A stretch of DNA of 64,000 nucleotides from Actinomycetota bacterium (GTDB lineage Bacteria > Actinomycetota > Actinomycetes > Propionibacteriales > Propionibacteriaceae): positions 1-64,000 of the forward strand of contig JAIUOT010000002.1 in assembly GCA_020161015.1 (NCBI GenBank), read 5' to 3'. Positions 43,368-51,232 of this stretch are shown here, piece by piece (the first letter of the stretch is position 1; the number at the start of each line of letters is the position of its first letter). A program made the position numbers and the translations under genes. Below the pieces are notes generated by a model. The model had not been told where the DNA came from, ran no database searches, and saw only the letters and a program-made list of their open reading frames with translations.

Positions 43368-43786
43368 GCGGGCATCACCGGGGTCACGCCCTTGCGGAAG
43401 ATCGCGTTGCCGTAGATCCGGGTCTCGCCGGTCCGGATGATCAGCTCGGCCTCCGCCGCCATGTCGTAGAACGCGAAGCGCTCGATCAGCCGGTACGGCT
43501 CCCCGTCCAGCCTCGCGGCCTCGATGAGTTCCTCCTGCACCGGCTGGAGGCCGTCGGGGCACTCCATGAGGTCGAGCGTGGGCCCGTAGGTGTCCGGCAC
43601 GAGGACCGAGCGGATCGCGGTCAGCACCCGCGGCGAGCTCAGCCCGGGCAGGTCGACCAGGTGCTTCTTCGCCAGCGCCGCGGCGGTGAAGTGGGCATCG
43701 GCGATCACCACGGCGTTACCGTGGCCCATTTCGTCCAGCGCGAGCAGCAACTGGCCGGTGAGCACCGGATCCAGATTGAGCAGCAT
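43364..43786 (-). CDS. fucU: L-fucose mutarotase, RbsD/FucU family
   Basis: 140 residues, the exact usual length of FucU. MLLNLDPVLTGQLLLALDEMGHGNAVVIADAHF is the conserved N-terminus with the catalytic His in MGHGN and DAHF. The C-terminal GETRIYGNAIFRKGV is diagnostic. It interconverts sugar anomers, L-fucose in characterised FucU proteins. The ATG at 43786 is preferred over 43798 because GGAGG sits six bases upstream and the family starts here. It is the first gene of the minus-strand operon. Confidence 0.87.
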   Translation of the reverse strand: MLLNLDPVLTGQLLLALDEMGHGNAVVIADAHFTAAALAKKHLVDLPGLSSPRVLTAIRSVLVPDTYGPTLDLMECPDGLQPVQEELIEAARLDGEPYRLIERFAFYDMAAEAELIIRTGETRIYGNAIFRKGVTPVMPA

Positions 43787-43801
43787 CGTTGCCTCCATCT
43801 G

Positions 43802-43887
43802 AGAAATCGATTTCTGTATCGTAGGGAGGGTAGCGGATGCTTGTCACGCGACGTGGGCGAATCGTAATCAATCTGAGATCGATTTCT
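43802..43887. promoter_or_regulatory. fucU promoter and two LacI operators
   Basis: Minus-strand GTGACA (43842-43847) and TACGAT (43818-43823) are 18 bases apart. The perfect palindrome AGAAATCGATTTCT (43802-43815) follows the -10 and spans the start point. A second, weaker site TGAGATCGATTTCT lies at 43874-43887, 72 bases away (about seven helical turns), which would allow looping. Confidence 0.7.
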
Positions 43888-43956
43888 GCTGGACGGTGCC
43901 GGACGCCGCCGGCAGCCCGCGCGTCAGGACGCCTGCCGCGGGCCACGCAACCGTGC

Positions 43957-43976
43957 TACGCTCTTGAATCGTTACA
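43957..43976 (+). promoter_or_regulatory. -10 box and rhamnose-type operator ahead of the aldolase operon
   Basis: TACGCT (43957-43962) is followed two bases later by TGAATCGTTACA (43965-43976), which matches TGAAWCGWTTCA at 11 of 12 positions and sits as in the rhaB promoter. No good -35 is visible. Confidence 0.45.
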
Positions 43977-44023
43977 AACAGGATGGCGCCGAGGCCGTCC
44001 GCAGAGCAGGACAGGTACTGCAG

Positions 44024-45223
44024 ATGACTGACGCCGACGTCCCGGGTGCCGCTGGGGAGCACTTCCCCGTGGTGAACACCCACGTCCACTTCCCGCCGAA
44101 CTTCTCCGCTTTCCGTACCGTCGAGGACGCCGTCTCCGCGGCGGCAGCCGAGGACGCCGGAGCGGTCGGCATCTCCAACTTCTTCGACCAGCAGGTGTAC
44201 GCGCGCTTCGCCGAGCAGGCGACAGCGGCCGGCATCGTCCCGCTGTACGGGCTGGAGTTCATCACCCTCGACGACGAGCTGGCCGCCGCCGGCATCCGGG
44301 TGAACGACCCGGCCAACCCGGGCCGCATGTACCTGTGCGGCAAGGGCATCTCCCCGTTCCGGGAGAAGTCCGCGGTGGCCGCGCGGATCGCCACGGAGAT
44401 CCGGCAGGGCAACGACCGGCGGGCCACCGAGATGGTGGCGAAGCTGGCGTCCTGGTTCGCCGAGTGCGGCCTCGACACCGGCCTCACCGCCTCCCTGGTG
44501 GCCGCGGACGTCGCCGCGTCCGCGGGCGTGCCGGTGGAGTGGGTGTCGCTCCAGGAGCGCCACGTCGCGCAGGCCTTCCAGCGTGCGCTGGCCGCGCTGC
44601 CGGTGTCCGAGCGCGGCGCCGTGCTGGAGCGCGCCTACGGCGGCCCGTCGAAGGTCGACACCGACGACCCGGTGGCGCTCCAGGGCGAGCTCCGCTCCCG
44701 GCTGATCAAGGTGGGCACCCCCGGCTTCGTCGCCGAGGTGCCGCTGGGTTTCGGCGACGCCTACCGCTACGTGCTCGAGATGGACGGCATCCCCACCTAT
44801 CCGACGCTGGCCGACGGGGTGATTCCGGTCTGCCCGTTCGAGGAGCCGGCGACGCGGCTCGCGTCCGCCCTCCTTGAACGCGGCATCCACGCCGCGGAAC
44901 TGATCCCGATCCGCAACACCTCCGCGTGTGTGGACGCCTATGTGAAGGCCTTCACCGACGCGGGCATCATCGTGATGGGCGGCACGGAGCACAACACGCT
45001 CGACCGGATCCCGATCGAGGTGGCCTGCGTCGACGGCCCCGTCTCCGACGTCGCCCGGCGGGCGTTCTGGGAGGCGACCTGCGTGGTCGCCGCCCACCAG
45101 CACGAGGTGGCCGCGGGGCGTCCGGGCTACGTTGATTCCACCGGAGGGCGCACCGACGTCCCCACCGGCGACCTGGTCGCCCTGGGCGCCGGGCTGATCA
45201 CGAGGAAGCAGGAGCAGCGGTGA
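44024..45223 (+). CDS. PHP-like metallohydrolase of a sugar cluster
   Basis: 399 residues. VVNTHVHFPPNFSAF places an HxH metal motif at His20/His22, and GGTEHNTLDRIP near residue 320 gives a further Glu/His pair, as in PHP or amidohydrolase-like metal sites. The substrate is unknown; a sugar lactone, phosphoester or deoxy-sugar derivative would fit. The ATG at 44024 lies beyond the operator; an upstream TTG would start inside it. The stop overlaps the aldolase/SDR start (GTGA), so the two products probably act in one pathway. I do not recognise a named function for this family. Confidence 0.65.
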   Translation: MTDADVPGAAGEHFPVVNTHVHFPPNFSAFRTVEDAVSAAAAEDAGAVGISNFFDQQVYARFAEQATAAGIVPLYGLEFITLDDELAAAGIRVNDPANPGRMYLCGKGISPFREKSAVAARIATEIRQGNDRRATEMVAKLASWFAECGLDTGLTASLVAADVAASAGVPVEWVSLQERHVAQAFQRALAALPVSERGAVLERAYGGPSKVDTDDPVALQGELRSRLIKVGTPGFVAEVPLGFGDAYRYVLEMDGIPTYPTLADGVIPVCPFEEPATRLASALLERGIHAAELIPIRNTSACVDAYVKAFTDAGIIVMGGTEHNTLDRIPIEVACVDGPVSDVARRAFWEATCVVAAHQHEVAAGRPGYVDSTGGRTDVPTGDLVALGAGLITRKQEQR

Positions 45224-47196
45224 ACCTGGTCGAAGAGCTCATCTCGGTCGCGAACGCCTTCGGGGCCGATCCCGAGTACTCGCGGGCCGGCGGCGGCAAC
45301 GCCTCGGTGAAGGTGGACGGGGTCCTGCGGATCAAGCCCAGCGGCGTCCCGCTGGCCACGCTCACCGCCGCCGACCTGGTCGGCCTGCGCACCGACGTCC
45401 TGCTCGATGCCCTCCACTCCGACGAACCCGTCGAGGGTGACCCGGTCCAGGCCGCCGCGGCGAAGGCGCTCGTGGACGCCCCGGGCGGGCGCCGTCCGAG
45501 CGTGGAGATCCTCTTCCACGCGCTCATCCCCGACGCCCTGGTGCTGCACACCCACCCGCTGGTCGCCAACGCGCTGACCTGCAACGCCGACGCGGAGGCG
45601 CTCGCCGCCCGCCTGCTCGGTGACGACGCGGTGTTCGTGCCCTACACCGACCCGGGCGTGCCCCTGGCGCGCGAGGTCGGGCGGGTCCGCGACGCCTACA
45701 CCGCGCGCACCGGGCGTCCGGCACCGGGCATCACGCTGCTCGGCAACCACGGCATCATCGTCTCCGGCAACTCGGCCGCGGAGCTCACCGAGCGGGCGGA
45801 GCGGCTGACCGGGGCGATCGCCTCCGCCATCGACGCCACCGCCGCGCCGGTGGCCGAACCGCTCGACCGGGCTTCCTTGACCGCTCTGGTGAACGTCGTC
45901 GCCCCGACCCTCCGCGGGCTGCTCGGCACCGCCGACAGGCTGGCGGTGGTCACCTCCGACGCCTCAGACCTGGTGCGCGCGGTGACCACGACGCCGGCCG
46001 GCGAGGCGATCCTCACCGGGGGTCCGCTGATCCCCGACCAGATCGTCTACGCGGGCTCCCTTCCCCTCGTGCTCGCCCCGACCGCCGGTGGCGACACCGC
46101 CGCGGAGGTCGTGGCCGCGGTCGAGGCCTACCGGGTGCGCCACGGCAGGGACCCGGTGATCGCCGTCGTGCCGGGGCTGGTCGCCTTCGGCGCGGGCGCC
46201 GACCTCGGTGCGGCGCAGACCGCGCTGGCCACCTTCACCGACGCGCTGCGCGTCGCGAGGGACGCCGAGCGCATCGGCACCGTCCGCTGCATGGACGCCG
46301 CCGAGCGCGGGTTCATCGAGAACTGGGAGGCCGAGAGCTACCGCAAGGCGATGGCCGCCGGCGCCCGGGCCGGGCGGATGGACGGCAAGGTCGTCGTGGT
46401 GACCGGCGCCGCCCAGGGCTTCGGGCTGGGGATCACCACGGAGCTGCTGGCCGAGGGTGCCCAGGTCGTGCTGGCCGACCTCAACGTCGAGCTCGCCGCG
46501 AGGAACGCCGCCGAGCTGAGCGCCCGGCACGGCGCCGGGCGCGCGGTCGCGGTGCAGGTGAACGTGGCCGACGAGCAGTCCCAGCTCGACGCGATCTCGC
46601 AGGTGGTGGCGCTGTTCGGCGGCCTGGACGTGTTCATCTCCAACGCCGGCGTGCTGCGCGCGGAGGGCGTGATGACCCAGCCGGTGGCCGACTTCGACCT
46701 CGTCACCAACGTGAACTACCGCGGCTACTTCCTCGGCGTCCGCGCGGCCGCCCCGGTGATGGCCGCCCAGCACGCCACCCGTCCGGACGCCCTGTTCGAC
46801 ATCATCGAGATCAACTCCAAGTCCGGCCTGGAGGGTTCCAAGCGCAACTTCGCCTACGCCGGCTCGAAGTTCGGCGGCATCGGGCTCACCCAGAGCTTCG
46901 CCCTGGAACTGATCGAGTACGGCATCAAGGTGAACGCGATCTGCCCGGGCAACTACCTCGACGGCCCCCTGTGGACCGACCCCGAGCGCGGGCTCTTCGT
47001 CCAGTACCTCAGGGCGGGCAAGGTGCCCGGCGCGCAGACCGTCGAGGACGTCCGGCGGTCCTACGAGTCCAAGGTGCCGATGGGCCGCGGCTGCCTGCCG
47101 TCCGACCTGGCGAAGGCCGTGTACTACATCGTGGAACAGACGTACGAGACCGGCCAGGCGGTGCCCGTCACCGGCGGCCAGAACATGCTCAACTGA
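45220..47196 (+). CDS. Class II aldolase / short-chain dehydrogenase fusion (RhaEW-like)
   Basis: 658 residues. The N-terminal class II aldolase domain has GGGNASVKVDGVLRIKPSG and zinc histidines in HALIPDALVLHTHPL (about 102-112), with LLGNHGIIVSG. A linker region with its own alpha/beta pattern follows. The C-terminal SDR domain starts near 385 with VVVTGAAQGFGLG, NAG and the catalytic YAGSK (about 546). Fusions of this kind cleave a ketose-1-phosphate to DHAP and lactaldehyde and oxidise or reduce the lactaldehyde. Divergent from fucU, L-fuculose-1-phosphate is a reasonable substrate. GTG start at 45220. Confidence 0.82.
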   Translation: MNLVEELISVANAFGADPEYSRAGGGNASVKVDGVLRIKPSGVPLATLTAADLVGLRTDVLLDALHSDEPVEGDPVQAAAAKALVDAPGGRRPSVEILFHALIPDALVLHTHPLVANALTCNADAEALAARLLGDDAVFVPYTDPGVPLAREVGRVRDAYTARTGRPAPGITLLGNHGIIVSGNSAAELTERAERLTGAIASAIDATAAPVAEPLDRASLTALVNVVAPTLRGLLGTADRLAVVTSDASDLVRAVTTTPAGEAILTGGPLIPDQIVYAGSLPLVLAPTAGGDTAAEVVAAVEAYRVRHGRDPVIAVVPGLVAFGAGADLGAAQTALATFTDALRVARDAERIGTVRCMDAAERGFIENWEAESYRKAMAAGARAGRMDGKVVVVTGAAQGFGLGITTELLAEGAQVVLADLNVELAARNAAELSARHGAGRAVAVQVNVADEQSQLDAISQVVALFGGLDVFISNAGVLRAEGVMTQPVADFDLVTNVNYRGYFLGVRAAAPVMAAQHATRPDALFDIIEINSKSGLEGSKRNFAYAGSKFGGIGLTQSFALELIEYGIKVNAICPGNYLDGPLWTDPERGLFVQYLRAGKVPGAQTVEDVRRSYESKVPMGRGCLPSDLAKAVYYIVEQTYETGQAVPVTGGQNMLN

Positions 47197-47206
47197 GGAG
47201 AGGCAC

Positions 47207-48844
47207 GTGACCCAATTCCCCGCCACCCAGCACGCGATCCAGTTCGTGGGCCCCGACCAGGTGGTGCACAACGAGGCCAAGGCCATGTACCCCCTGGGGC
47301 CGACCCAGGTGCTGCTGAAGTCCGAGGCCTGCGGCATCTGCTTCTCCGACACCAAGCTGCTGCACGCGTTCACCAACCACCCGCGCAAGAGCGAGGTGCT
47401 CAGCGGGCTGGGCGCGGACGAGCTCGCCGGGATCCCCAGCTACCGCCCCGGCGCACAGCCGATCGTCCCGGGCCACGAGCCGGTCGGACGGATCGTCGCC
47501 GTCGGGTCGCAGGTGCGCCACCACCGGGTGGGGGAGCGGGTGCTGGTGCAGACCGACTACCGCCACCTGCCCACGGCCAGCTCGAACGCTGCCTTCGGCT
47601 ACAACTTCGAGGGGGCGCTCCAGGAGTACGTCGTGCTCGACGAGCGCGTGATCATGGACCCGGCCACCGGCGAGCGGTTCCTGATCCCGGTCAGCGAGGG
47701 GCCGTCGGCCTCCGCGGTCGCCCTGATCGAACCGTGGGCCTGCGTCGAGGCGGCCTACGCCTGGGGCGAGCGCTGCCACCTGCGGGACGGCGGCCGGCTG
47801 CTCGTGGTCGCGGACGCCGTCCGTGGCATCGATGACCTGCTGGCGCAGGCCACCCCCTCCTCGATCACCGTGGTCGGCGCGCTCGACGTGCCCGGCGCGG
47901 TCCGCGCAGCGTCCCTGGGTGAGGTGGAGGGCACCTTCGACGACATCGTCTACGCCGGCTCCGATGCCGACGTGGTCGAGGCGCTCGGGCCGAAGCTGGG
48001 CTTCGGCGGCGTGCTCGACGTCGTGCTGTGCGGCGGCGCGTTCTCCCGTCCGGTGAAGATCGACGTCGGACGCGTCCACTACGACCTGATCCGTTACACC
48101 GGGACCGCAGGGGACGACGCGGCGCACGGCTACGCCCGGATCCCCGCGCAGTGCGAACTGCGGGAGGGCGAGCGGATCGCGATCGTCGGGGCCGCGGGTC
48201 CGATGGGCCTGATGCACACCGTCCGCACCGCGGTCAGCGGCGTCCCGGGCATCTCGATGGACGCCGTCGACGTCGACGACGCCCGGCTCGCCCACCTCGC
48301 GGCGGTCGTGGCACCCGTCGCCGAGGCCAACGGCGTCCCCGCGACGTTCCGGAACAGCCGGACCGAGCCGCTGGAACCCGGCTACACCTACATCGCCGCG
48401 ATGGTGCCGGCGCCGTTCCTCATCGCCCAGGCGGTCGACATCGCCACCGAGGGCGCGATCGTCAACGCGTTCGCGGGCTTCGCCATCGGCACGATGGCCG
48501 ATCTCGACCTCACCGCGATCGCCACGAAAGGCATCTACCTGGTGGGGACGTCCGGTTCCCGGATCCAGGACATGAAGACGATGCTGGCGAAGGTGGAGTC
48601 CGGGCAGCTGGACACCAACGTCTCGCTGTGGGCCGTGACCGGCATGGCGGGGGTGGCCGAGGCCATCGAGAGCGTCAACAACCGCACCTCCGGCGGCAAG
48701 ATCATGGTCTACCCGATGCTCCCCGACCTCGGCATGGTGCGCCTGGACGAGCTCGCCGAACGGCTGCCCGCCGTCGCCGCAGCCATGGACGGCACCCGCT
48801 GGACCAACGAGGCCGAGGCGGCCCTGCTGGCCACCGCGTCCTGA
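47207..48844 (+). CDS. Large zinc-type dehydrogenase with two Rossmann-like regions
   Basis: 545 residues, much longer than ordinary medium-chain dehydrogenases (about 350). The catalytic zinc region ACGICFSDTKLLHAFTN (about 41-57) and GHEPVGRIVAVGSQV are clear. The four-Cys structural zinc lobe is missing. A first nucleotide-binding-like half follows (GGRLLVVADAV, ITVVGALDVPGAV, VVLCGGAFSRP), then a second (ERIAIVGAAGPMGLMHTVRTA, about 320). It resembles the sorbose-1-phosphate-reductase-like branch in having an insertion before GHE. The substrate is probably a polyol, ketose phosphate or lactaldehyde derivative. Last gene of the operon, 10 bases after the fusion gene. Confidence 0.72.
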   Translation: MTQFPATQHAIQFVGPDQVVHNEAKAMYPLGPTQVLLKSEACGICFSDTKLLHAFTNHPRKSEVLSGLGADELAGIPSYRPGAQPIVPGHEPVGRIVAVGSQVRHHRVGERVLVQTDYRHLPTASSNAAFGYNFEGALQEYVVLDERVIMDPATGERFLIPVSEGPSASAVALIEPWACVEAAYAWGERCHLRDGGRLLVVADAVRGIDDLLAQATPSSITVVGALDVPGAVRAASLGEVEGTFDDIVYAGSDADVVEALGPKLGFGGVLDVVLCGGAFSRPVKIDVGRVHYDLIRYTGTAGDDAAHGYARIPAQCELREGERIAIVGAAGPMGLMHTVRTAVSGVPGISMDAVDVDDARLAHLAAVVAPVAEANGVPATFRNSRTEPLEPGYTYIAAMVPAPFLIAQAVDIATEGAIVNAFAGFAIGTMADLDLTAIATKGIYLVGTSGSRIQDMKTMLAKVESGQLDTNVSLWAVTGMAGVAEAIESVNNRTSGGKIMVYPMLPDLGMVRLDELAERLPAVAAAMDGTRWTNEAEAALLATAS

Positions 48845-48896
48845 TCCGGCGGGCCGTCCGGCCCGTCGCCTCTGCCCACTCCCTTCGCACGCTCCG

Positions 48897-48928
48897 AGCC
48901 CCTGGCGGTCACCCCACCGCCGGGGGCT
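48897..48928 (+). terminator. Terminator-like hairpin after the dehydrogenase operon
   Basis: A 13-bp stem with one mismatch (AGCCCCTGGCGGT against ACCGCCGGGGGCT) and a six-base loop lies 53 bases after the stop. A shorter hairpin (CGGGCC/GGCCCG) precedes it near 48850. Confidence 0.55.
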
Positions 48929-48976
48929 CGCTGCGTGCGGTCGTCCGGGGGAGTTCGCGCGGCGATCCGAGACGGG

Positions 48977-49006
48977 TTGCAGGGCTGAGCAGTGACCGCT
49001 TATGAT
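48977..49006 (+). promoter_or_regulatory. Promoter of the DeoR/2-oxoacid dehydrogenase operon
   Basis: TTGCAG (48977-48982) and TATGAT (49001-49006) are 18 bases apart. Downstream, ACGAAAGC and TCGAAAGG are short direct repeats of the sort bound by DeoR-family proteins, placed between start point and ribosome-binding site. Confidence 0.6.
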
Positions 49007-49054
49007 TGAATCGGTATAAGGCCTAAAACGAAAGCTAATCGAAAGGACCGGTCG

Positions 49055-49810
49055 ATGGCGATCGAGCGCGGTGAGCGCGAGTCCTCGATCCTGACGCGCC
49101 TTGCCAGGGAGGGATCGGTGACGGTCGCGGGCCTCTCGCGCGACCTGGGGGTGTCCGAGGTCACGATCCGCACCGACCTGCGCAATCTTGAGGACCGCGG
49201 GCTGCTGGCCCGCACCCACGGCGGCGCGGAGGCCACCGGCTACCGCAACGTCCTCGAACGCCAGCTCCAGCACGCCGGGGAGAAGGCCCGCATCGGCGCG
49301 GCGGCCGCCGAACTGGTGGGCGACGACGACCTGATCATGATCGAGGCCGGCACCACCTGCGCGGAGATCGTCAGCCACCTGGGCGCGCGCCGCGGGGTCC
49401 GGATCCTGACCAACTCCACCCTCGTGGTGCGCCACGCACGGCTGTACCCGAACCTCACGGTGGTGCTCACCGGCGGGACGTTCCACCGCACCAGCGAGTC
49501 GATGGTGGGCCCCGTGGCGCTACGCACGATCGAGGACTTCAACGTCCGCCTCGCCTTCTTCGGCACGGACGGCTTCAGCGTGGAGCGGGGGCTCACCACG
49601 GCCTTCTCCGAGGGCGCGGAGGTGATCCGCGCGATGCGGGCCCGCGCCACCGAGTCGTGGCTGGTCGCCGACTCCTCCAAGTACGGCCGGGCCGGTTTCG
49701 TGCGGGTGATGGACCTGCCCGACCTGCACGGCGTGATCACCGACACCCGCCTGGCCGCGTCCGACCAGGCAGAACTCAACAGCAGCGGCGTGCGCGCCCG
49801 CTTCGTCTAG
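49055..49810 (+). CDS. DeoR/GlpR-family transcriptional regulator
   Basis: 251 residues. The N-terminal DeoR helix-turn-helix is ESSILTRLAREGSVTVAGLSRDLGVSEVTIRTDLRNLEDRGLLARTHGGA. The sugar-phosphate-binding domain contains LIMIEAGTTCAEIV, ILTNSTLVV, VVLTGGTFHRTSESMVGP and FFGTDGFS. The ATG at 49055 has GAAAGGA seven bases upstream. The next gene starts 21 bases later, so it is probably the first gene of its own target operon and responds to a phosphorylated sugar. Confidence 0.87.
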   Translation: MAIERGERESSILTRLAREGSVTVAGLSRDLGVSEVTIRTDLRNLEDRGLLARTHGGAEATGYRNVLERQLQHAGEKARIGAAAAELVGDDDLIMIEAGTTCAEIVSHLGARRGVRILTNSTLVVRHARLYPNLTVVLTGGTFHRTSESMVGPVALRTIEDFNVRLAFFGTDGFSVERGLTTAFSEGAEVIRAMRARATESWLVADSSKYGRAGFVRVMDLPDLHGVITDTRLAASDQAELNSSGVRARFV

Positions 49811-49831
49811 AACACGAGGAGAACAACACCC

Positions 49832-51208
49832 ATGGCTCAGGTCGTCGTCATGCCGCAGCTCGGCAACACGGTGGAGTCCTGCCTGGTCACCACCTGGCTG
49901 GTCGGGGTCGGCGACGTCGTCGACGCCTCCACGCTGCTGTGCGAGATCGAGACCGACAAGTCGTCGATGGAGGTGCCCGCCGGCGTGTCCGGGACGGTGC
50001 TCGCGCTCCTCGCCGAGGAGGGCGACGACGTGCCGGTGAAGCAGCCGATCGTCGTGGTCGGCGAGCCGGGCGAGAACGTCGAGGAGTTCCTCGCCGGCGC
50101 CGGCCTGCCGCCCGTCGCGACCGGTGAGGCGGGCGAGGTGTCGACCAGCGATGCGCCGGCGGTGCCGGAGCCCGCGCCCGAGCCGCTCGCCGCAGCGGCG
50201 GCGCCGGTCGCGTCCGCCGGCCCCTCCGGGGCGGTCTCGCCGCGCGCACGGGCCCTCGCGTCCAGCCAGGGGATCGCGGCGGCGGCGCTCGCCGGCACCG
50301 GCCCCCACGGCCGCGTGATCGAGAGGGACGTCCAGGCCGCGATGGCCGCCGGCCCGGGCCTCACGCCCGGTGCCCGCGCCGAGGCCGAGGGTTTCGTTCC
50401 CGGTGCGGCAGGCACCGGCATCGGCGGACGGGTCACCCGCGCCGACCTCGCCGCCCCTGCCGGCGTGGAGGTGTCCGCTGCCCCGGCGGCAGTCGCACCG
50501 GCGGAGTTCCCCGGCGCGTTCACCGACACCCCTCTCAAGGGCATCCGCAAGGTGATCTCCGACCGGATGATGAACTCCCTGGCCACCTCCGCGCAGCTGA
50601 CCTACACCGCCACCGCGCCCGCGGCGGGCCTCCTGGCGCTGCGCGCGCGCCTCAAGGGTGCGGCGGACGCCGAGCTCGCCGCCGTGACCGTGGGCGACCT
50701 GGTCGGCTACGCCGCGGTGCGGACGCTGGCCCGGCACGCCGTGGTGAACGCCCACCTGGAGGACAACACGTTGCGCACCTTCGCCAGCGTGCACCTGGGC
50801 ATGGCGGTCGACACCCCGCGCGGCCTCCTCGTCCCGACGCTGCGGTTCGCCGAGACCCTCACGCTGCGCGACTTCTCGAAGAGGTCCAAGCAGCTCGCGC
50901 TCGACGCGATCGGGGGCTCGATCAGCCCTGACCTGCTCGGCGGGGCGACCTTCACGGTGAGCAACCTCGGCGCCTTCGGCATCGAGTCGTTCACGCCGCT
51001 GCTGAACGTGCCGCAGGTGGCGATCCTGGGCGTGGACGCGATCTTCCCGCGCGCGGTGGTCAACCCCGACGGCACGGTCGGCGCGGAGCAGCGGATCGGG
51101 TTCTCGCTCACCGCGGACCACCGGGTGATCGACGGGGCGGACGCGGCCCGCTACCTCAAGGACCTGTGCGCCGCGTTGGCCGACATCGACCTCACCGTGC
51201 TCGGCTGA
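49832..51208 (+). CDS. 2-oxoacid dehydrogenase E2 (acyltransferase)
   Basis: 458 residues. An N-terminal lipoyl domain (1-80) has the lipoylated Lys43 in EIETDKSSMEVP. After a Pro/Ala linker comes an E3-binding module (about 136-170, SPRARALASSQGIAAAALAGTGPHGRVIERD). A second similar stretch follows (about 178-206, TPGARAEAEGFVPGAAGTGIGGRVTRAD). The catalytic domain (about 230-458) ends with ADHRVIDGADAARYLKDL, containing the active-site His. It transfers the acyl group to CoA. GAGGAG upstream of the ATG. Substrate (pyruvate, acetoin or a branched 2-oxoacid) is not resolved by sequence alone. Confidence 0.87.
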   Translation: MAQVVVMPQLGNTVESCLVTTWLVGVGDVVDASTLLCEIETDKSSMEVPAGVSGTVLALLAEEGDDVPVKQPIVVVGEPGENVEEFLAGAGLPPVATGEAGEVSTSDAPAVPEPAPEPLAAAAAPVASAGPSGAVSPRARALASSQGIAAAALAGTGPHGRVIERDVQAAMAAGPGLTPGARAEAEGFVPGAAGTGIGGRVTRADLAAPAGVEVSAAPAAVAPAEFPGAFTDTPLKGIRKVISDRMMNSLATSAQLTYTATAPAAGLLALRARLKGAADAELAAVTVGDLVGYAAVRTLARHAVVNAHLEDNTLRTFASVHLGMAVDTPRGLLVPTLRFAETLTLRDFSKRSKQLALDAIGGSISPDLLGGATFTVSNLGAFGIESFTPLLNVPQVAILGVDAIFPRAVVNPDGTVGAEQRIGFSLTADHRVIDGADAARYLKDLCAALADIDLTVLG

Positions 51209-51232
51209 ACGCCCTGACAAGGAAAGACACTG

